Shown here: positions 34,701-48,300 of the stretch, in pieces
How the letters are laid out: each line of letters starts with the position of its first letter
Position numbering within the stretch: the stretch's first letter is position 1
Source of the DNA: Centropus unirufus
Taxonomy: Eukaryota; Chordata; Aves; Cuculiformes; Centropidae
Direction: 5' to 3'
Length of the DNA: 64,000 nt
NCBI GenBank assembly: GCA_013397695.1
Contig: VYZI01000068.1
Location: forward strand, 2,541,765-2,605,764
Notes under the pieces: model-generated
Seen by the model: only the letters and a program-made list of their open reading frames with translations
The model's database searches: none
What the model was told of the DNA's origin: nothing
Made by a program: the position numbers and the translations under genes

Positions 34701-37700
34701 AAATACAATAAAAAACTTTTTGAATAATGTTCACAATATTTGAAGTGAGAAATATTTCTCTGGCTGGAGTAATTTTGCAATATACTTCTTTCCATAAAGT
34801 TCCTAGATGTGCTTACTTTAACTTTGCTAAATTTTTTTTCATAAAGAACAATTGAAAAAAAGTTTCAGAATTGTAGGATGATTTTTTTGTTGGTGTGCTT
34901 TTTTGTTTTTGTTTTTTTTTTACTTCTCTAAAATACAAGCTCTTAAGAGAGAAAAAAAGATGACAAACTGAAAAAAGAAACCAAACACATAATAAAACAA
35001 TTGCACTTGACTGGAAGTCAAGTCATTCTTTTGTAAACTTCTTGGAGTACCAGTCTTATTTAAAATAACTTTCTTTGAACTGAAAATTAAAGCTAGTTAT
35101 CTGCACAGTGGGATACTAAGGGGGTTTTGGGAAGTCTTAGCTCTGAGAATAGTCTGTGAAAGTTTTCTTTCCAGGTTGATTTGTAATAGAAAGACTTATG
35201 CAGGGATAGAATTAGATTACTAATACAATTTTCACTTGCAAGAGAATACTGGATTTTCGGCAGCATCAATAAAAGTAAAAAATTAATTCATTTGTGACTT
35301 GTCGTGGTGATTTGTATTTCTACCTTTCTTCATAGGTTTTTTTTTTATGGCTTCTGAACATCAAAAAAATTACTTCACTGGATACCTATATACTATTTAA
35401 GAAAAAAAGCCCCAAATTTTAGAAGCACATGAGAAGCTATACATAAAAGTTTTAATGAAAAAAAATATCTTTGTGGTCATGAAGTTTATCTACATTTCAC
35501 TTAGAGATATTGTCAGTGAACGTTTTTTAATTGTGTAAAGAGCATATAATATAACAAGAGCAAGAGGGAAATATTTTATTTGCAGATTGATACAAAACAA
35601 GTCAATATAGCAACTTAGATGCAAATATAACCTTTTTCTTTTTAAAGGAAAAATAAATTTGAGTTATTTTTTTCATAAGATTTAGTTTCATTTTCAACAT
35701 ATAAGAATTTTTTATTTTACTTCTTCCTTCCCCCTTCATGAAATCTGATATTTGAGATGGGCCATCATCTTTTAGTAAGTAATCAGTGGATGAAATAATT
35801 AGGTGGTGGAGATAGTCCAAGCACTGTTTTTTGGATGCTACTCGAGATCTTCAGCAGTTAAGTTTTATTGAGGAGGGCAGATTTAAGAACCAGAGTAACT
35901 TTGAAAAGTGGGATTTATACAGTTCTGAAAAATCTTTCAAATTTATTGGTCATCAGTGTAAGAAACATCCTTTAGACGCTTCAAATTATTTACTTAGCTA
36001 ACAAATCAATTCTGACAGATAAATTCTTGTACTGTTAACATGTATCTTGCACAATCAGCTTAATAACTTGAATTTCAGATTGGTCTTAAATGTTCAAGTA
36101 CAATCCTAAACACAGAGTCATGGAATGGTTCTAAACATCTTGTGCACCTCTTACATTCAGCACAAGTTAAAGTATTTATTATAATATTTAAGTGCTAAAA
36201 GGGAGTTAAGAAGGCTCTTCCTTTAATGTGGATAAATGGTTTTGGATGCTAGGTGCCTTTCTTGGCCTTTCTTGGATTCCACTAAGTGAAACAGTTTCGA
36301 GCATGAGTCTTTTTCATGGGTGGTGGTCATTGTCAGATGAGGGTGCTTCTTGGACCGTGAGCTGCATTAAGGTCTCCTGTGTTGACGCTGTCCAGCCTCA
36401 TCTCTTCCTTGATCTACTTCTTGTTTTCTCTCCACAATCCTTCCATGAAGGGATGGTAAGTTGCTTAATTTTGTGAGGTAGCTTATACCTTTGTGGGATC
36501 TGAACTTGACAGTCGGTGAGTTGTTGGTGTGTGTTCTGCTCCTTGCCATCCATTTATTGTTTCACCTTTTCGGAAAACTTGGAAGAACTCCTAGCTTCAA
36601 TGGGAAGTTACTGTTATCTTGGCTTTTTCCCTAGTAAGAATTAAAAAATCAGATCATTCTCAATGAGAGTCATGACTGAATTTTTCCTCAGATGAGCCTA
36701 ATTTGTTTCTTTTTTTGTTCTCTGCCTATCAGGCACATGCATTCTTCTATTTCCTTCTTTCCATGATGAACCAAGGTGTTTAAATGACCGTGTGTTTTTA
36801 AAGATGTGGCCATCTTTTTCTAGAAGATATCAACATTATATTCTGTTGTTTTAAACCTCCATACAAAGCCATAGAAATAGATTCAGTTCAAACTTGGAGA
36901 GTTCTCCTTACTGGGCATCAAAAGTTTGCTACCTGGAGCTTCTTTCTAATTTCTATCAAGCTGTGTGTAATCAATGAATGTCCAATAACACCCTTTATGG
37001 CACAACAGTTTTGCAGTAACTTTCTGCATGGATTCTGAAAATTAGTTCCAGTAGTTTGTTATTTCACAAGGTAATGCACAAGGGTTGGCATTTCTCTTGG
37101 AACTACCCAGTGTGTTTTTACTTTACAGGTTTAAAAATTTAAAAAAAAAAATATAAGAAGTTATTCTTTTGCATATGTGGTTACAGTTAGCTCATGCGTG
37201 CCAAAAATTAGGGAACTTCATTTTTCCTTCAATGGAACCTCTAGCATGATAAGATCCAAGATGTTTTAAAGAGTTCAGTTTCACATAGAAATCAACTTAG
37301 TCTTTTAGCTAACGCAGCTGGGCTGCTGGTAATTCAGTGATGCAATAGTGTTAGTGGAGGAGGGCTGGATCTGTCACAATCCTGCAAATCTTCATTAATA
37401 CTTAGCTATGGATGGGTGTTGATGGTTTCTTCGGAATGTGATAATCTTGGTTTTCAGATCACCTCTGTCAGAAAGAGAAATGATTCCACATTAGCCATCA
37501 GTGCTGGTACTAGGCATTCATCAGATCTCAGGACATGTATGCTATGTATGAAGTCATACTCTTGCATCTTCTTTTCTTATTGACTTTTATGGGCCTTTTC
37601 CATATAGATACACTAATTAACAATCCTCATTTTCTACTTGATGGTTAAACAAAATTTGTAGATGGGAGGAACCTTTTTGCCCAGTTAGCACTGCTAAGGT

Positions 37701-39459
37701 AGATGTAAAACTTCGACCATACTTTTTAGTAGTCTAAAGATTAGAATTTCGGCTAGTTCTTATTCTAATGTCTCTTCTGTTTAATCTCCATTTCCCCCAT
37801 TATGCAATTAGCTTCAAAATGCGGAGCTACTTATTCATGAGAAATTTTGCATGTGACTACTGTTAAATATTCAAACTCTTCGGCTGTAAACTGTCATATT
37901 GTCTTCTGCTGCGGGGATCCTACTGTTAACCAAGGCAATACGAAGGAGTGATTTGATCACTCTTACGTCACTATAAGAGGGCGCAGCTGATGGTTATGCT
38001 TAGAGTCATGCTCACCATGAATTGCAGTCTTCGCTACGAGAGAAGGAACGGTACGCAATTGGTGTTGACTTGAGCAAATGGAATTTGTATGTGCTCTGGG
38101 AAACTAAGTAGCCTGAGTCTGACAGTATTTGTTTTTATTGTTTTCATTAAAATATGTTGGCTTAGAATAGACTCTTTATGCCAAGTTACATCAAACAGCC
38201 CTGTATGCTGTTTTCAAGAATGGGTGCATAGGGAAGAGATTAAAAGCAGGGAAAGCCATGTAAGAAACCCTTTTCTTAAAGCTCCCCTAGCCGCTAGCAA
38301 AGCGTGGCTCAGAGTCTTCTTAGATATTACCTTTGTACTGAATGTTGGTCAAGGAATTTCTTCCCCCCCACTCCTCCTAGTAGAGTGAAATTCTCTACTG
38401 TTTTTGAACATATGTAAAATGGTTTTTAGCATATATTCCTGTGGGAAGGAATTACAGAGCTCATTGTGTAGCGCTTATTTTTAAAGCTGCTTTTCCCTCT
38501 TTAATGTGATGACCCTTAGCTCTTAATTTCAAGAGCTGTGGATTTTTGACTCTACCACTCATAACTTTATAGGTCTTATTTTTATCTCTCATGTGTTCTT
38601 TGACGCGGAGGGCCCTATTTTAGTTATTTCTTGTAGGAAACTACTTCATATCTACACATAAAATTATATAAATGGTGAATTGAAAAATATTTTAAATCAG
38701 TGTTTCAGTTCATAAACTAAGTGAAAAAATGTTTTCTAGAATTATACCTTTCAGTCGTAACTGCTGTTAGTTTTTTAGATTTCTTGTTTGTGAGCTTGCT
38801 GGAACAGATTGAAGTCATAATCCCTTAGTTTTAAATCCCTTAGTTTTGAAAACATACTGGTTGTTCCCCCCACTGCTAAAGTGTACGATACACGGAGCAA
38901 ATCCTTATCTGTTTTGTTTACTTGCTCCTTCTGTCTCACTAGGACTTGCATCCATGCTGATGCTGGTTACATCTTTTTCTCATAAGTAATTGCAGCAATG
39001 ATATAGGGATGAGACTATTTTACTAGAACTACATTTTATGACCATTTTTTCAGTGGAAATAGAATACTAAGGAAATTTGTGAAGGCTGTCATTAAAATGT
39101 AATTGGAAGATTCACACAAGCTTGATATGTTTTAAATTGCTTGGTTGCACGTAGCTGAGATTGTTGCTACAGTGACATCCACAAAATCTAGTACTGGTGC
39201 TACATTGATTCTTGACTAGGTTTATATACCTGAAAATTAATCACCATGGTGTTTTTTATCAGATGATGTGCTGAACTTTGATGTATAAAAAGTTTTCATT
39301 TAAGTGAAATTTTTTTCTGGTGTTTAGCTACCATTGTTAAAAGAAGTATTTTATTCTATATTCTGCCTTACATAGGGCATGAGAACCTGTGTAATTATAT
39401 TTGTGGTGCTTCACAATGTGCTTATTTTTTATACTTAAAACTTTAAAATACTTTAAATA
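31796..39459. other. Intron 1 stretch without recognised gene or repeat
   Basis: About 7.7 kb of AT-rich intron. 36.2-37.8 kb is less AT-rich and may include very old, unrecognisable insertions. A motif cluster at 37946-37989 is listed separately. A 15-base tandem 'tcccttagttttaaa' occurs at about 38820-38849. A CR1-terminus-like phrase 'cagagtcatggaatggttct' (36114-36133) is too short to call. The longest open frames are 99 codons or fewer. Confidence 0.55.
37946..37989. promoter_or_regulatory. Candidate intronic regulatory cluster: dyad, CRE, CTCF-like core, E-box
   Basis: Four motifs lie within 44 bases in otherwise CpG-poor DNA: a perfect 7-base inverted repeat with a 3-base centre ('gagtgat', 37946-37952, with 'atcactc', 37956-37962); 'ttacgtcac' (37963-37971), a CREB/ATF site; 'agagggcgc' (37976-37984), which fits the 3' core of the CTCF motif, although the upstream 'ccasy' part is poor; and 'cagctg' (37984-37989), an E-box. 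Flanking CpGs (37880-38070) are also denser than in the surrounding intron, which suggests selective retention. Motif recognition is by eye and conservation is unknown. Confidence 0.4.
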
Positions 39460-39810
39460 TGTTGTAGTCTAACCCCAGCTGGCAATGCAGCAACACACAG
39501 CAGATTGTCACACCTCTGTTAGGGATAGGAGAAACAATCCTTCCTCCACCAGCTTTATATGCTGAGCATGATGTCGAATGCTGTGGAATATCCCTGTGGT
39601 CCGTTGGGATAAACTGTCCTAGCTGAGTAGCCTCCCAGCTTGCGGGTGGAGCAATATGAGAAGAAAAGGCCTTGACTCCAGTGTAAGCTAGGCTCAAAGA
39701 TAACCAAAATATCCCTCTATTATCAACACTGTTTCCAGCACAAATCCAAGTTATAGCCCTATATTAGCTACTGTGAGAAAATGAACTCTATCATAGCCAA
39801 AACCAGCACA
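39460..39810 (+). mobile_element. Solitary LTR of an endogenous retrovirus, internally deleted copy
   Basis: Starts 'tgttgtagtctaaccccagc' and ends 'atagccaaaaccagcaca', the TG...CA form of a common neoavian ERV LTR. Middle landmarks: 'ccagctttatatgctgagca' (39550-39569), 'gaatatccctgtggtc' (39585), 'ccttgactccagtgtaagct' (39670), 'tatcaacactgtttccagca' (39720-39739). Against the copy at 52624 it lacks roughly 200 bases between 'ggagaaacaatc' and 'cttcctccacc'. A possible 5-base target-site duplication with one mismatch flanks it ('aaata' 39455-39459, 'aaatg' 39811-39815). An 84-codon minus frame inside it is meaningless. Confidence 0.82.
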
Positions 39811-41220
39811 AAATGGCAGATTGTCTTATTTTCTGTGATTCTATTTTAAAGGTATTTAGCAGCACACAGGTAATAATGTGTTGTTTCTGGTCTTTTTAAA
39901 CGGCATCTCAAGGTGCTGCTATTTTTCCACATTCCCTTGGTTCTTGGCAGGAGAATTCAAAATGAATTTGTTTGGCTTTTGTTAAATCTTTAGTATTTCT
40001 CATAGCAGCTTCCTTAATTTGCTGTCTGATTTTTGCAATGTAAATCACGCTGATGAAGCAGAGATAAGGCTTTTGTTGCCTAGGTGAGACAAATGTCTGG
40101 TTTTAATGTTCCAGTCTTGAATATAGACAAATTGTGGCCTTTTTTAGTGCCTTTAGCATATAGATCTGGTTTAGTTATAATCTTGGTTTAGGTGTTTGTA
40201 GTGGCCTAACCTGCTTTTATGGATTGGTGTAAAAACTTAATGTGTCACCTCCGACCTTTGAGAGTAATCCTGCAACAAAGTAGTGTGTTAACATAGGGAT
40301 TAATTGATCAATGCTCACAAGAATGTGACCAAAGCTATTGTGAATACGTGTTTCGGTAGCACTTTCCGTGTGATCGAATGGCAAAATGCAACAGGTTTCT
40401 ATATTCCAGCAAACCTAAACAAAACCAAGTAGAAAAGTATAATAACCCCAACTACTCTTGTGTAAAACTTAAGGTGGTACCTCTTGTCCTGTGATCAAAA
40501 CGCTCTGCTGCGGGGCTGTGGAAGGAGTAATTAAAGATAGTATGGAATAGCTTTTCTTTTCCTGGAGTTGTCATACCCATGTAAAAAGATTGTGAGATTG
40601 TGTAGCTGAAAGCACCTCCTGCATTGCATCATGGATTCCTTGACAGATCTTTTACTGAGACTGTGATAACTGTGAAAATGTCAGCAGGAGAGGATAAAAT
40701 TAGGCTGGGGACCTGGTAGTGATTACCATGTCTAATAGGTAGCAAGTCTGAGGCTATTGTCTCTATAGATGTATTTTATAGGCATTCAAGGAGGGGAAGA
40801 GGTGGAGGAGGACTCTTAGAGGTGGGAAAATGCCTGAACTAGAATCTCTCTTTCAGTTGACCTTAAAAAAGCTTATTTTTTCTGTTTGCCTTGTCTCAAG
40901 AGATTAGCCCTTTATTTAGGAACCAGATTAGATCTCTCAAATTTGGTGGTGCGGATGTTTTCCTAATCATCTGGTGATTAAATTTCAGTTAATTTAAGAT
41001 CCATTATTGCACAGTCAATGTCATCTCTCTTGTTGTGGTATATTTAGTGATACTGACATATTCAAATCTAGGATTTGAACTTGGGAGCTTATATTTACTT
41101 CTTGGAGCTTTATAACAGTTTGTTTGGCTTGGTTTGTTTTGGTTTTTTTGTTTGTTTTTTGTTTTGTTTTTTTAACCCAGACTTTTCTGTTGTAATCTAT
41201 TTTTACATTGACTATGCAAA
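39811..41220. other. Intron 1 stretch without recognised gene or repeat
   Basis: AT-rich intron with only chance frames. T/G-rich low-complexity DNA at 41118-41174 (mixed 'gttt' and 'gtttt' units) lies just before the next CR1. Nothing else recognised. Confidence 0.55.
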
Positions 41221-42310
41221 TCATAGAATTATGGCATGCCAGGATGGAAGGGATCTCAAGGATCATCTGCCCTAATTTTTTTGGGTTGTTTATCATGTAA
41301 ATGTGACAGCCCAGCACCCTGACAAGCTGAGCCTTAAAGGTGTCCAGTGTAGGGGAATCTACTACTTCCCTGAGGAGATTATTCCAAGGTTTAACTACTC
41401 TCATGGTGAAAAATTTTCTTCTGGAATCCAATCGGAATCTCTCCGGGAGCAACTTTTACCCATTACCCCATGTCTTTTCCTTGTGACTCCTTGTAAAATG
41501 GGAGTCTTCATTTGGCAGACACCCTTTATGTGCTGGTACATGGTAATATGGTCTTCCCTAAACCTTCTTCTCTCAAAACTGAATGAACCCAGTTCTCTCA
41601 GCTTTACTTCACATCACAGGTTTTCTAGACCTCTGATCAGTGGCCGTTCTCTGTACCCTCTGGCCTGTCTGCATCTTTTTTATGTAGTGGGGACAAAAAC
41701 TAAGTGCAGTTCTCCATGTGTGGCCTGACAAGTGCCGAGCAGGGTGATATAATGACTTCATCTCTGCTGGTGATGCCCTTTGTCATGCACCCCAACATCC
41801 TGTTGGCCGCCTTTGCTGCAGCACACCGTTCACTCATATAGAGCCTTTTGTCCACCAAGACCCCCAGGTCCTTCTCCACAGAGCTGATTTCCTGCCAGAT
41901 AGAACCCACTCTGAGCTGCACTTCAGGGTTGTATATTCCCAAGTGCAAGGCCTTACACTTACCTTTGTTGAACTTCATAAGGTTCCTGCTAGCGCACTCT
42001 TCCAGCCTGTTCAAATTTTCTTGGAGGGTAACTCTTCCCTCTGAAGTGAAATCTGCAAATTTCATCAGGGTACTCTTGATCCTGATGTCCAGGTCACTTA
42101 TGAAGATATTAAACAGCATCAGGCCCAGTATCAATCCCTGGGGAACCCTGTGACTAGTTGCCTGTTTGAGAAAGAGCTTTTTACCACCACCCTCTGGTGG
42201 TAAATCAGCCTGTTCCTCACCACTGCACCAGCCTCTTGTCCAGGCCATAGAGTGGCAGTTTGTCGTGGAGGAGGCTGTGTGGTACTGTATCAAAAATTTA
42301 TACCTGTATC
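41221..42310 (-). repeat. CR1 LINE, minus strand, reverse-transcriptase C-terminal half with 3' end
   Basis: Begins 'tcatagaattatggcatgcc', the reversed CR1 terminus. On the minus strand a 197-codon open frame (42293-41700), the longest repeat-derived frame free of N, carries the CR1 ORF2 order 'SHRVPQG', 'LMLFNIFISDLD', a damaged active-site region where FADD has become 'FADF', 'NLMKFNKGKCKALHLG', 'EKDLGVLVDKRL' and 'SALVRPHMENC'. A second frame (41452-41021) starts with the 'LPERFRLDSRRKFFTMRVVK' and 'PWNNLLREVVDSPTLDTFK' C-terminus. The lost second Asp and the frame break between the parts mean it is inactive. It belongs to a different CR1 subfamily from the 8088 copy, judging by 'LDIRIKSTLMKFA' in place of 'LDEGIEYTFSKFA'. 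Confidence 0.92.
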
Positions 42311-45300
42311 TGAAGGGTTTTGCAGAGCAATTTTGTTATATTTGATATAAAACATATCTAAGTTTCTAATGGAAAAGCCATGAATATATATAATTTCAGG
42401 CCACGTTTAGAATAAAATCACTGAAATGTCAAGTTCATTATTTTGCCTCTGTAGGCATTGTGCATATTTTCACATTGTGCTTCTGTCTCATGGGTACTTT
42501 TTCCTTAGTTACAGGACAGTTGTCCTGTTAAAATCAGTTGTTTTATTCTTGGTGTGTTTTCTGACCCAGATGCAGTGGGTTTTTTTCTACTCTAGATTTG
42601 CTTAAATAATAAAACTTCTATTGCATGCTTCTTTGTCTTTGGCAAAGAGCCCTGTTGTCCATTTATTTCAACAAGATTTGGAGCCTAGGGTTACTAACTG
42701 TGATAGTCTTCCTTACAGACTGAAGACTCTGTCACTTTGAACTCAGTTTCATTTATGGTATTAGCCTTGGAAGTCCTAAGACTTTAAGAAAACATAAGTA
42801 ATCTGTTGTTCCATCTTTAGGAAAAAATGCCATTTTCTGTGTAATTTTCCGAGTAATGGATTTTGAGAAATGGACTAATAGATCCCTACAGTAAGTGCTA
42901 ACTTACTGTAACTTGTAAAGCTTTATAAAATAACTCATGGATACCAGACTCCAAAAAGAAGCAAGATAAAGAATGTATTCTTATGGCAGTTTTATGAAAA
43001 AACCCACATTTTTAACAACAAAAAGTTTTCAATCCTTGTCTCTAGTTATTTGGCTGTTCTGCATTGAGTGCCTAGCCTGAGGCTTGTATTTTGTTCTCTG
43101 CTTCGGTGATGTTATAATTGAGCATGTCTAAGAAGACGGATGATGATACTAATGAGGAGTGATTCCTAAAAGAAATGGTGTTGAACACTGGAGGGCAACA
43201 CTATCATTTGCTGGAACCAGTCAGTCTCTACTTTTAGAACCTGTGCTCACATTCAGTGCTTTTTCCCCACTAACTTTTCTTCTACTTGCACTGCTTTAAG
43301 GTTCTTCACATATAAGTTGCAGTGAATGTGACTGTCAGAGCTGACTGCTAACCCGGCCTCTGTTGTTTCCTGCTGTTCAGGGATTTACTGAAATTGAGTA
43401 CCCTCTTCTAGTGAAGTTTTAAAATGACAGTTCAGGGATGTCGATATTCAGTGAATACCACTGCTTGGTAATCAAAAAGAATTCTACCTAAATTTATAAG
43501 CTAGTGTTTCTTCAAGATTGATTCAGTGAATATTTTCAAAATGCATACTGGAACTATAAATTTATTGGATGACTGAAGTATGTGCCAAACTGGATTTGGA
43601 TGGCAACTAGGATTCCTTCAAGTATATGAAATAGCTTTTTAACAAGTTTTGAATTTTTTGAGGTTTTAAAAATATCTAAGTTATGCTCAGTATTTTAGTA
43701 TTTATCGATGTATTGATCATGAAATAGATAAAATATTCTCCTGATTCTAATTAAACAGGATAAGCCATTATCTACTCTGCCTCCTTGAAAAACATAATGC
43801 TTCTGTTCTAATGTTTCTGTCTCTGCCTGCTTTGACATGGGCCTTGCCTTTTAATTCCTGATTTCTAATTCCTGATGCGAAAATGCTATTTGCCAGCATC
43901 TTTACAAGAAAATTTTCTTACTGAATTTCTTTATGGATAACTGTTACTTCATGGACGGGCTTCAGTGTAACCAAAATTGTCTTACACAGGTAGAGAATAT
44001 TTTTGTTTGTTTACATGGAATATCTCAGTACTTACACACAGACATGGACTTAAGGAAAGTTTATTCCCTCTGTATTTTACATCTCATTAGTTTATTTGTA
44101 GTTGATATTGGTGACAGGGGTGTTTGTATTAAATTTTTTTTAGCTGTGTTAGTAGGTGTACGTGAGTTTTGGTCATAGAATTGTCTTTGCAAAAGGTAGA
44201 TGGTAAGGCTTTCATCTCCCAAGTGACTGCTGACCTAAAGCTGTCTGACCTAAAGCTTCACTCTGTGGTTAAAGGAGAATGCTGTGAGTGATCCTGTGTT
44301 GAGGTGGATTGGTTCTCTGATATAAAACCCTACTGGCAGCATAAAGAGTGTACTTGTTGGTCTTGGTCTTTTGAAAGCGCTTTGTGGTATCAGACAAGTT
44401 TAAGAATTGTTAGGAATAATGTGCCCAATTCTTCTATGTGATAAATATTTAGAAGACCCTGATGTTTTTATTGATTCACAATGTATGACAGTAGCTTTGG
44501 TATTGAAATTCTGGGGAAAAAAGGCAGTGTGGGAAGTGTGAATTAATGAAGGAGCAACTGATAGGTAAGAAAATGTAGCTATGTTAGTAGAAATGAGTGG
44601 AAGACGGAAAAAGCAAGGAGAAATAAGGCCATATGAGGGTCAGAGTAAAAAAAGGATTTTATATTCAGAAGATTCAAGAGAAACTATCTCATCAGAAGGA
44701 AAAATAATATTCTTGGAAACAATGAAGATGTGTGGAAAGTGGTATAAATCACAAGAACAACAAAGAATAAATCTTAGGAGAATCCTAAGATTTTCAGAAG
44801 GCAGAGGAGGGAAGAGCAGATAAAGGGGGAACAGTTAAACACTGGATCGCATTTGACTGAAAAACATACTCTCTTTAGGTATTTGTTTTGTCTACAATTC
44901 TCATCAGAACATTCAGTTTAATATCCCCAGTTGGCAGTTTTGTTTTATGTGATGGGATTCTGATAAATGACAGAGGAAACTGGGGTGAGTATTGTCATTG
45001 TTGACTGCCTTGTCAAAGGCATTTTCCAGGCCACTTGCATTCTCTTTTTTAAAATTCCTTAAATCGGTGAGCCACACAAACTGGAACCAGGCTGTGAATT
45101 CTTCCATAGTTGCTTAGTCTTCAGTAGCTTCTGAGGAAGCCCTTGGTTTTGAAAACTGCTTAATCAGGTTTTGGTCTACCTGTTCTGCTCTGTATCAAAT
45201 GCTCACTGCAGTTCTGGAGTCACCTTTTCCTTTCTTCCTGGAGCCTTATATGGGCTGTGCATTGCAACCTGTCTGAGAACATTTGCCTGTTTGGCTCCAC

Positions 45301-48300
45301 TGTTCACAAGTCAGATCCACTGCAGCAATATCATGAGAAAATTTGAAACCAACTCAAATAAAGGAAATACAGTATTTAAACAGAAGTAGATAGCTTGGTG
45401 TATTTACATCTTGTGAAATAGCTTAAAATGTCTTATCAAGTGTAATATATTTGTAAATTCTATAGTTGCAAGATATTTAATGTATTGGAGCAAAATATGT
45501 ATTTCTACAACATTTCTGCTTTACATTTTTATGTGTTGAACTTTGCATGAGCAAATATTTTATGTCAGAATTTTCATATTCTTCACATACCCCAAGTGAT
45601 TGATGGTAGCTACAGAAGGAAAAGGTAAAGCACAGTGGGGTCCTCAAGCAGCTATACTGATTTGTCTGCTTCAACGTATCATGTCATTTAAAGTGCGGTT
45701 TTAATGTTGTTCCAAATGACATAATTTGCCTTAATATCAGCTTTCACTTCAGATTGAACTGTAAAATACATAAATGTTATGCGTAAGGTCTCTTATCTAC
45801 TTAGTTACCCATATAACCACCTGGCTGAAGAAAAAAATAAAAGACATTTTGTGTTTTGGCTGATTTGCATAGATCTGAAAAAAAACTGCTTATGCCTTTA
45901 ATGATTATCTTATTATTATTTCTTTTAATAAGCTTCCCTGATTCAACACCTGTAAACAATGGCATTTTGTAGAGATTAGCTGGAGGTTGCCTCTGCGTAT
46001 CCAGCAAGACTAAAATAGCTTTTGGAATAGATGTTACAGAGATAAGTAATTTCAATAACACACATCTTGTTTCTATAGTGAAATTATGTACCTTCAAAAA
46101 CCTTGGTCGTATAATTAAAGACGGATAAATCTGTAAAGGTTATTATCTCTAATTTTTCTGATCCACAGGTTTTACCAGTACTCCTTGTTTGCCAAGGGTT
46201 TGATTACCTAAAATTTTGTGTGGAAACCCAAACTGTGGGTTGGTTTTTTTTTTTTGGGTTTTTTTTTTTTTTTGTAGTGTAAACACTTTTATTTCAGCTT
46301 TTTTTTGAGGAAGGTAATCTCTATGTAGTTTATAAAAGCTATGTGAACTGCAGTCACCTATAATTTATAGAAGTTCAGTTAGTTGCCAATTAAAAAATCG
46401 GAGTTGTTGGCCTAACACTAACATTTCCTACTTGTCCGTATCCTTTGTACCATTTCAGAAAGGTTTTTTGAGGCTCTTATGAAAGCTTTTTGCCTTTTAA
46501 CTGGAGTCTAAGAACCACTTTGAAGAAAGATGAAACTAGGACGTTGGTTCTTCAGGTGTTTTTGTACATTCTCAGTTGGTATGGGATAAAGAAGCTTGTG
46601 TCATTTAACTTCTGGAGCTTGTTTGTGAGTTGCATTTGCTGATCAAGTCAATGCATCTCCTCCTTTTTGGTTCTTTCTGACTTCTGGGGGTGTAGCCAGC
46701 TTATAGTACCTTCAGAGCTTGGATTGCTTTATTTTGCCATTTCTCTGATACTTTAAAATAGGGGAAGAAAAAAGGTTATGTGCTGCCTTTGGGATGAATA
46801 CACTTATCTCTGCCTGCAAAGGTGGAAACATTGCCTTCAGCTTTTCTTTAGAAGCAGTCAGCTGGGATCAAAGTCCAACTACAGCTACAGCAGTGGAGCA
46901 TTAGGAGCTTGTAGCACTGGATCAGGTTGGATTTCTGTTACATCACCCCTTTGTGCTTTTGTTTCCTTTCTGCATCTTTCTACAACCATGTATCACTGTA
47001 GTATAGCACATATCCACCTCCTTTGCCCTGCTACTAGGTGAGGTCCAGGGCTTTTTTGACATAGTGATAGCTGTGGAAACTTTTTTCTACTTTTAAAAAA
47101 ATAAATCTCTACTTCTAGATCTTGTATGCCTATCATTAGTAAATGTAAAAATTATTAAGGTGAGGAGGAATGAGATCTGGCCAATGTTGAACAGGATGTT
47201 GGACTGAATGAATCAGTAGCTTAGATAAATGAATATTTTAAATAAACATTTTATTTTTGCAGGGGATAAGTAGAAATTTTGTGGATGATACCACTAGAAT
47301 GCTTCAAGGAACGCATAAATCGTTAAGAAAGACCTCACTAAATACTCACATTGTATAGAATTTGACTGTATGACAGATAATAGACAAAGGATTGATTAAA
47401 ACCCAGGTGTACATGTTCTAAGCATAAAGTAGCCACAAAACTACTTTGCTTCTTCACTGGGTATGAATGAGTGTAAATTAAATGTGAAATTACATTTTCT
47501 TGGGAGGAAGTTGTTTATACAACGATTGTAACTTACTAAGAAAATTATTAAAGATTTTCTGTTAGAAATGAGAGCAAACTTTAGTTGGAAACTGTGGAGA
47601 TTATTCACATGTATTCAGTATCCTGAGAAGGAACATTTTGTCTGTATTCCTTCCTGTTTTTCAGATTTTATTTTACACTAACTTTTTTACATATCAGTTA
47701 GGTAATAGTTAAGTAATAGAAGTGACTATGTATCTAGGTAAATAAAGAATGTTTGATTTTTTGTTGAGAAGAGAAAACAGATATGGGAGGTGTAAAAATT
47801 TGGAAGGTGAGTGAAAGCAATTCTGAAGAATAGTGCCAAAACAGTTTCGTGTTGCTGTAGTAGCTTTAATGTAATGAACCTAAAAGACTGAATGTCCATA
47901 GCTCCTCAAATTTAAAGAGGTTAAGAGAAAGTGTTTTTATTTTATAAACTTATTACTACAGTATGATGCTTGAGAACATTTCTGTTAATATAAACATTCA
48001 TCTGAGGAAAAGATATTTATTTATATTCTTATTGTAATGATATGAAGCTGAAAGAATCACAGGTCCCTATAAAACTGCAGTTGAAATAAGTTGTTGAGAC
48101 TTAGTTTACCTACTTAGGATGATATGATTTGCCTAGGGTCACCCTAGGTATTCATGTTAAGGTAGGTATCATCTTATTGGGCTGGTAGGGAAAACCAGTT
48201 ACGTACAAGAATTGATGTTAGAAAAGCATATGATTTATATATTCCTGACTCTTGCAGTTAACAGTTCATAAAGCTTAATATAAACTATATATAAAGTTAT

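Noticed and set aside
36114..36133. CR1-terminus-like phrase 'cagagtcatggaatggttct'
   Set aside because: Only a few bases match and the following sequence does not continue as CR1.
41700..42293. 197-codon minus-strand ORF as a host gene
   Set aside because: Its motif order is that of CR1 ORF2 reverse transcriptase, and it continues into a CR1 3' end.
44581..44823. 80-codon basic ORF
   Set aside because: The Lys/Arg/Glu richness follows from the purine-rich strand; no family and no splice context.
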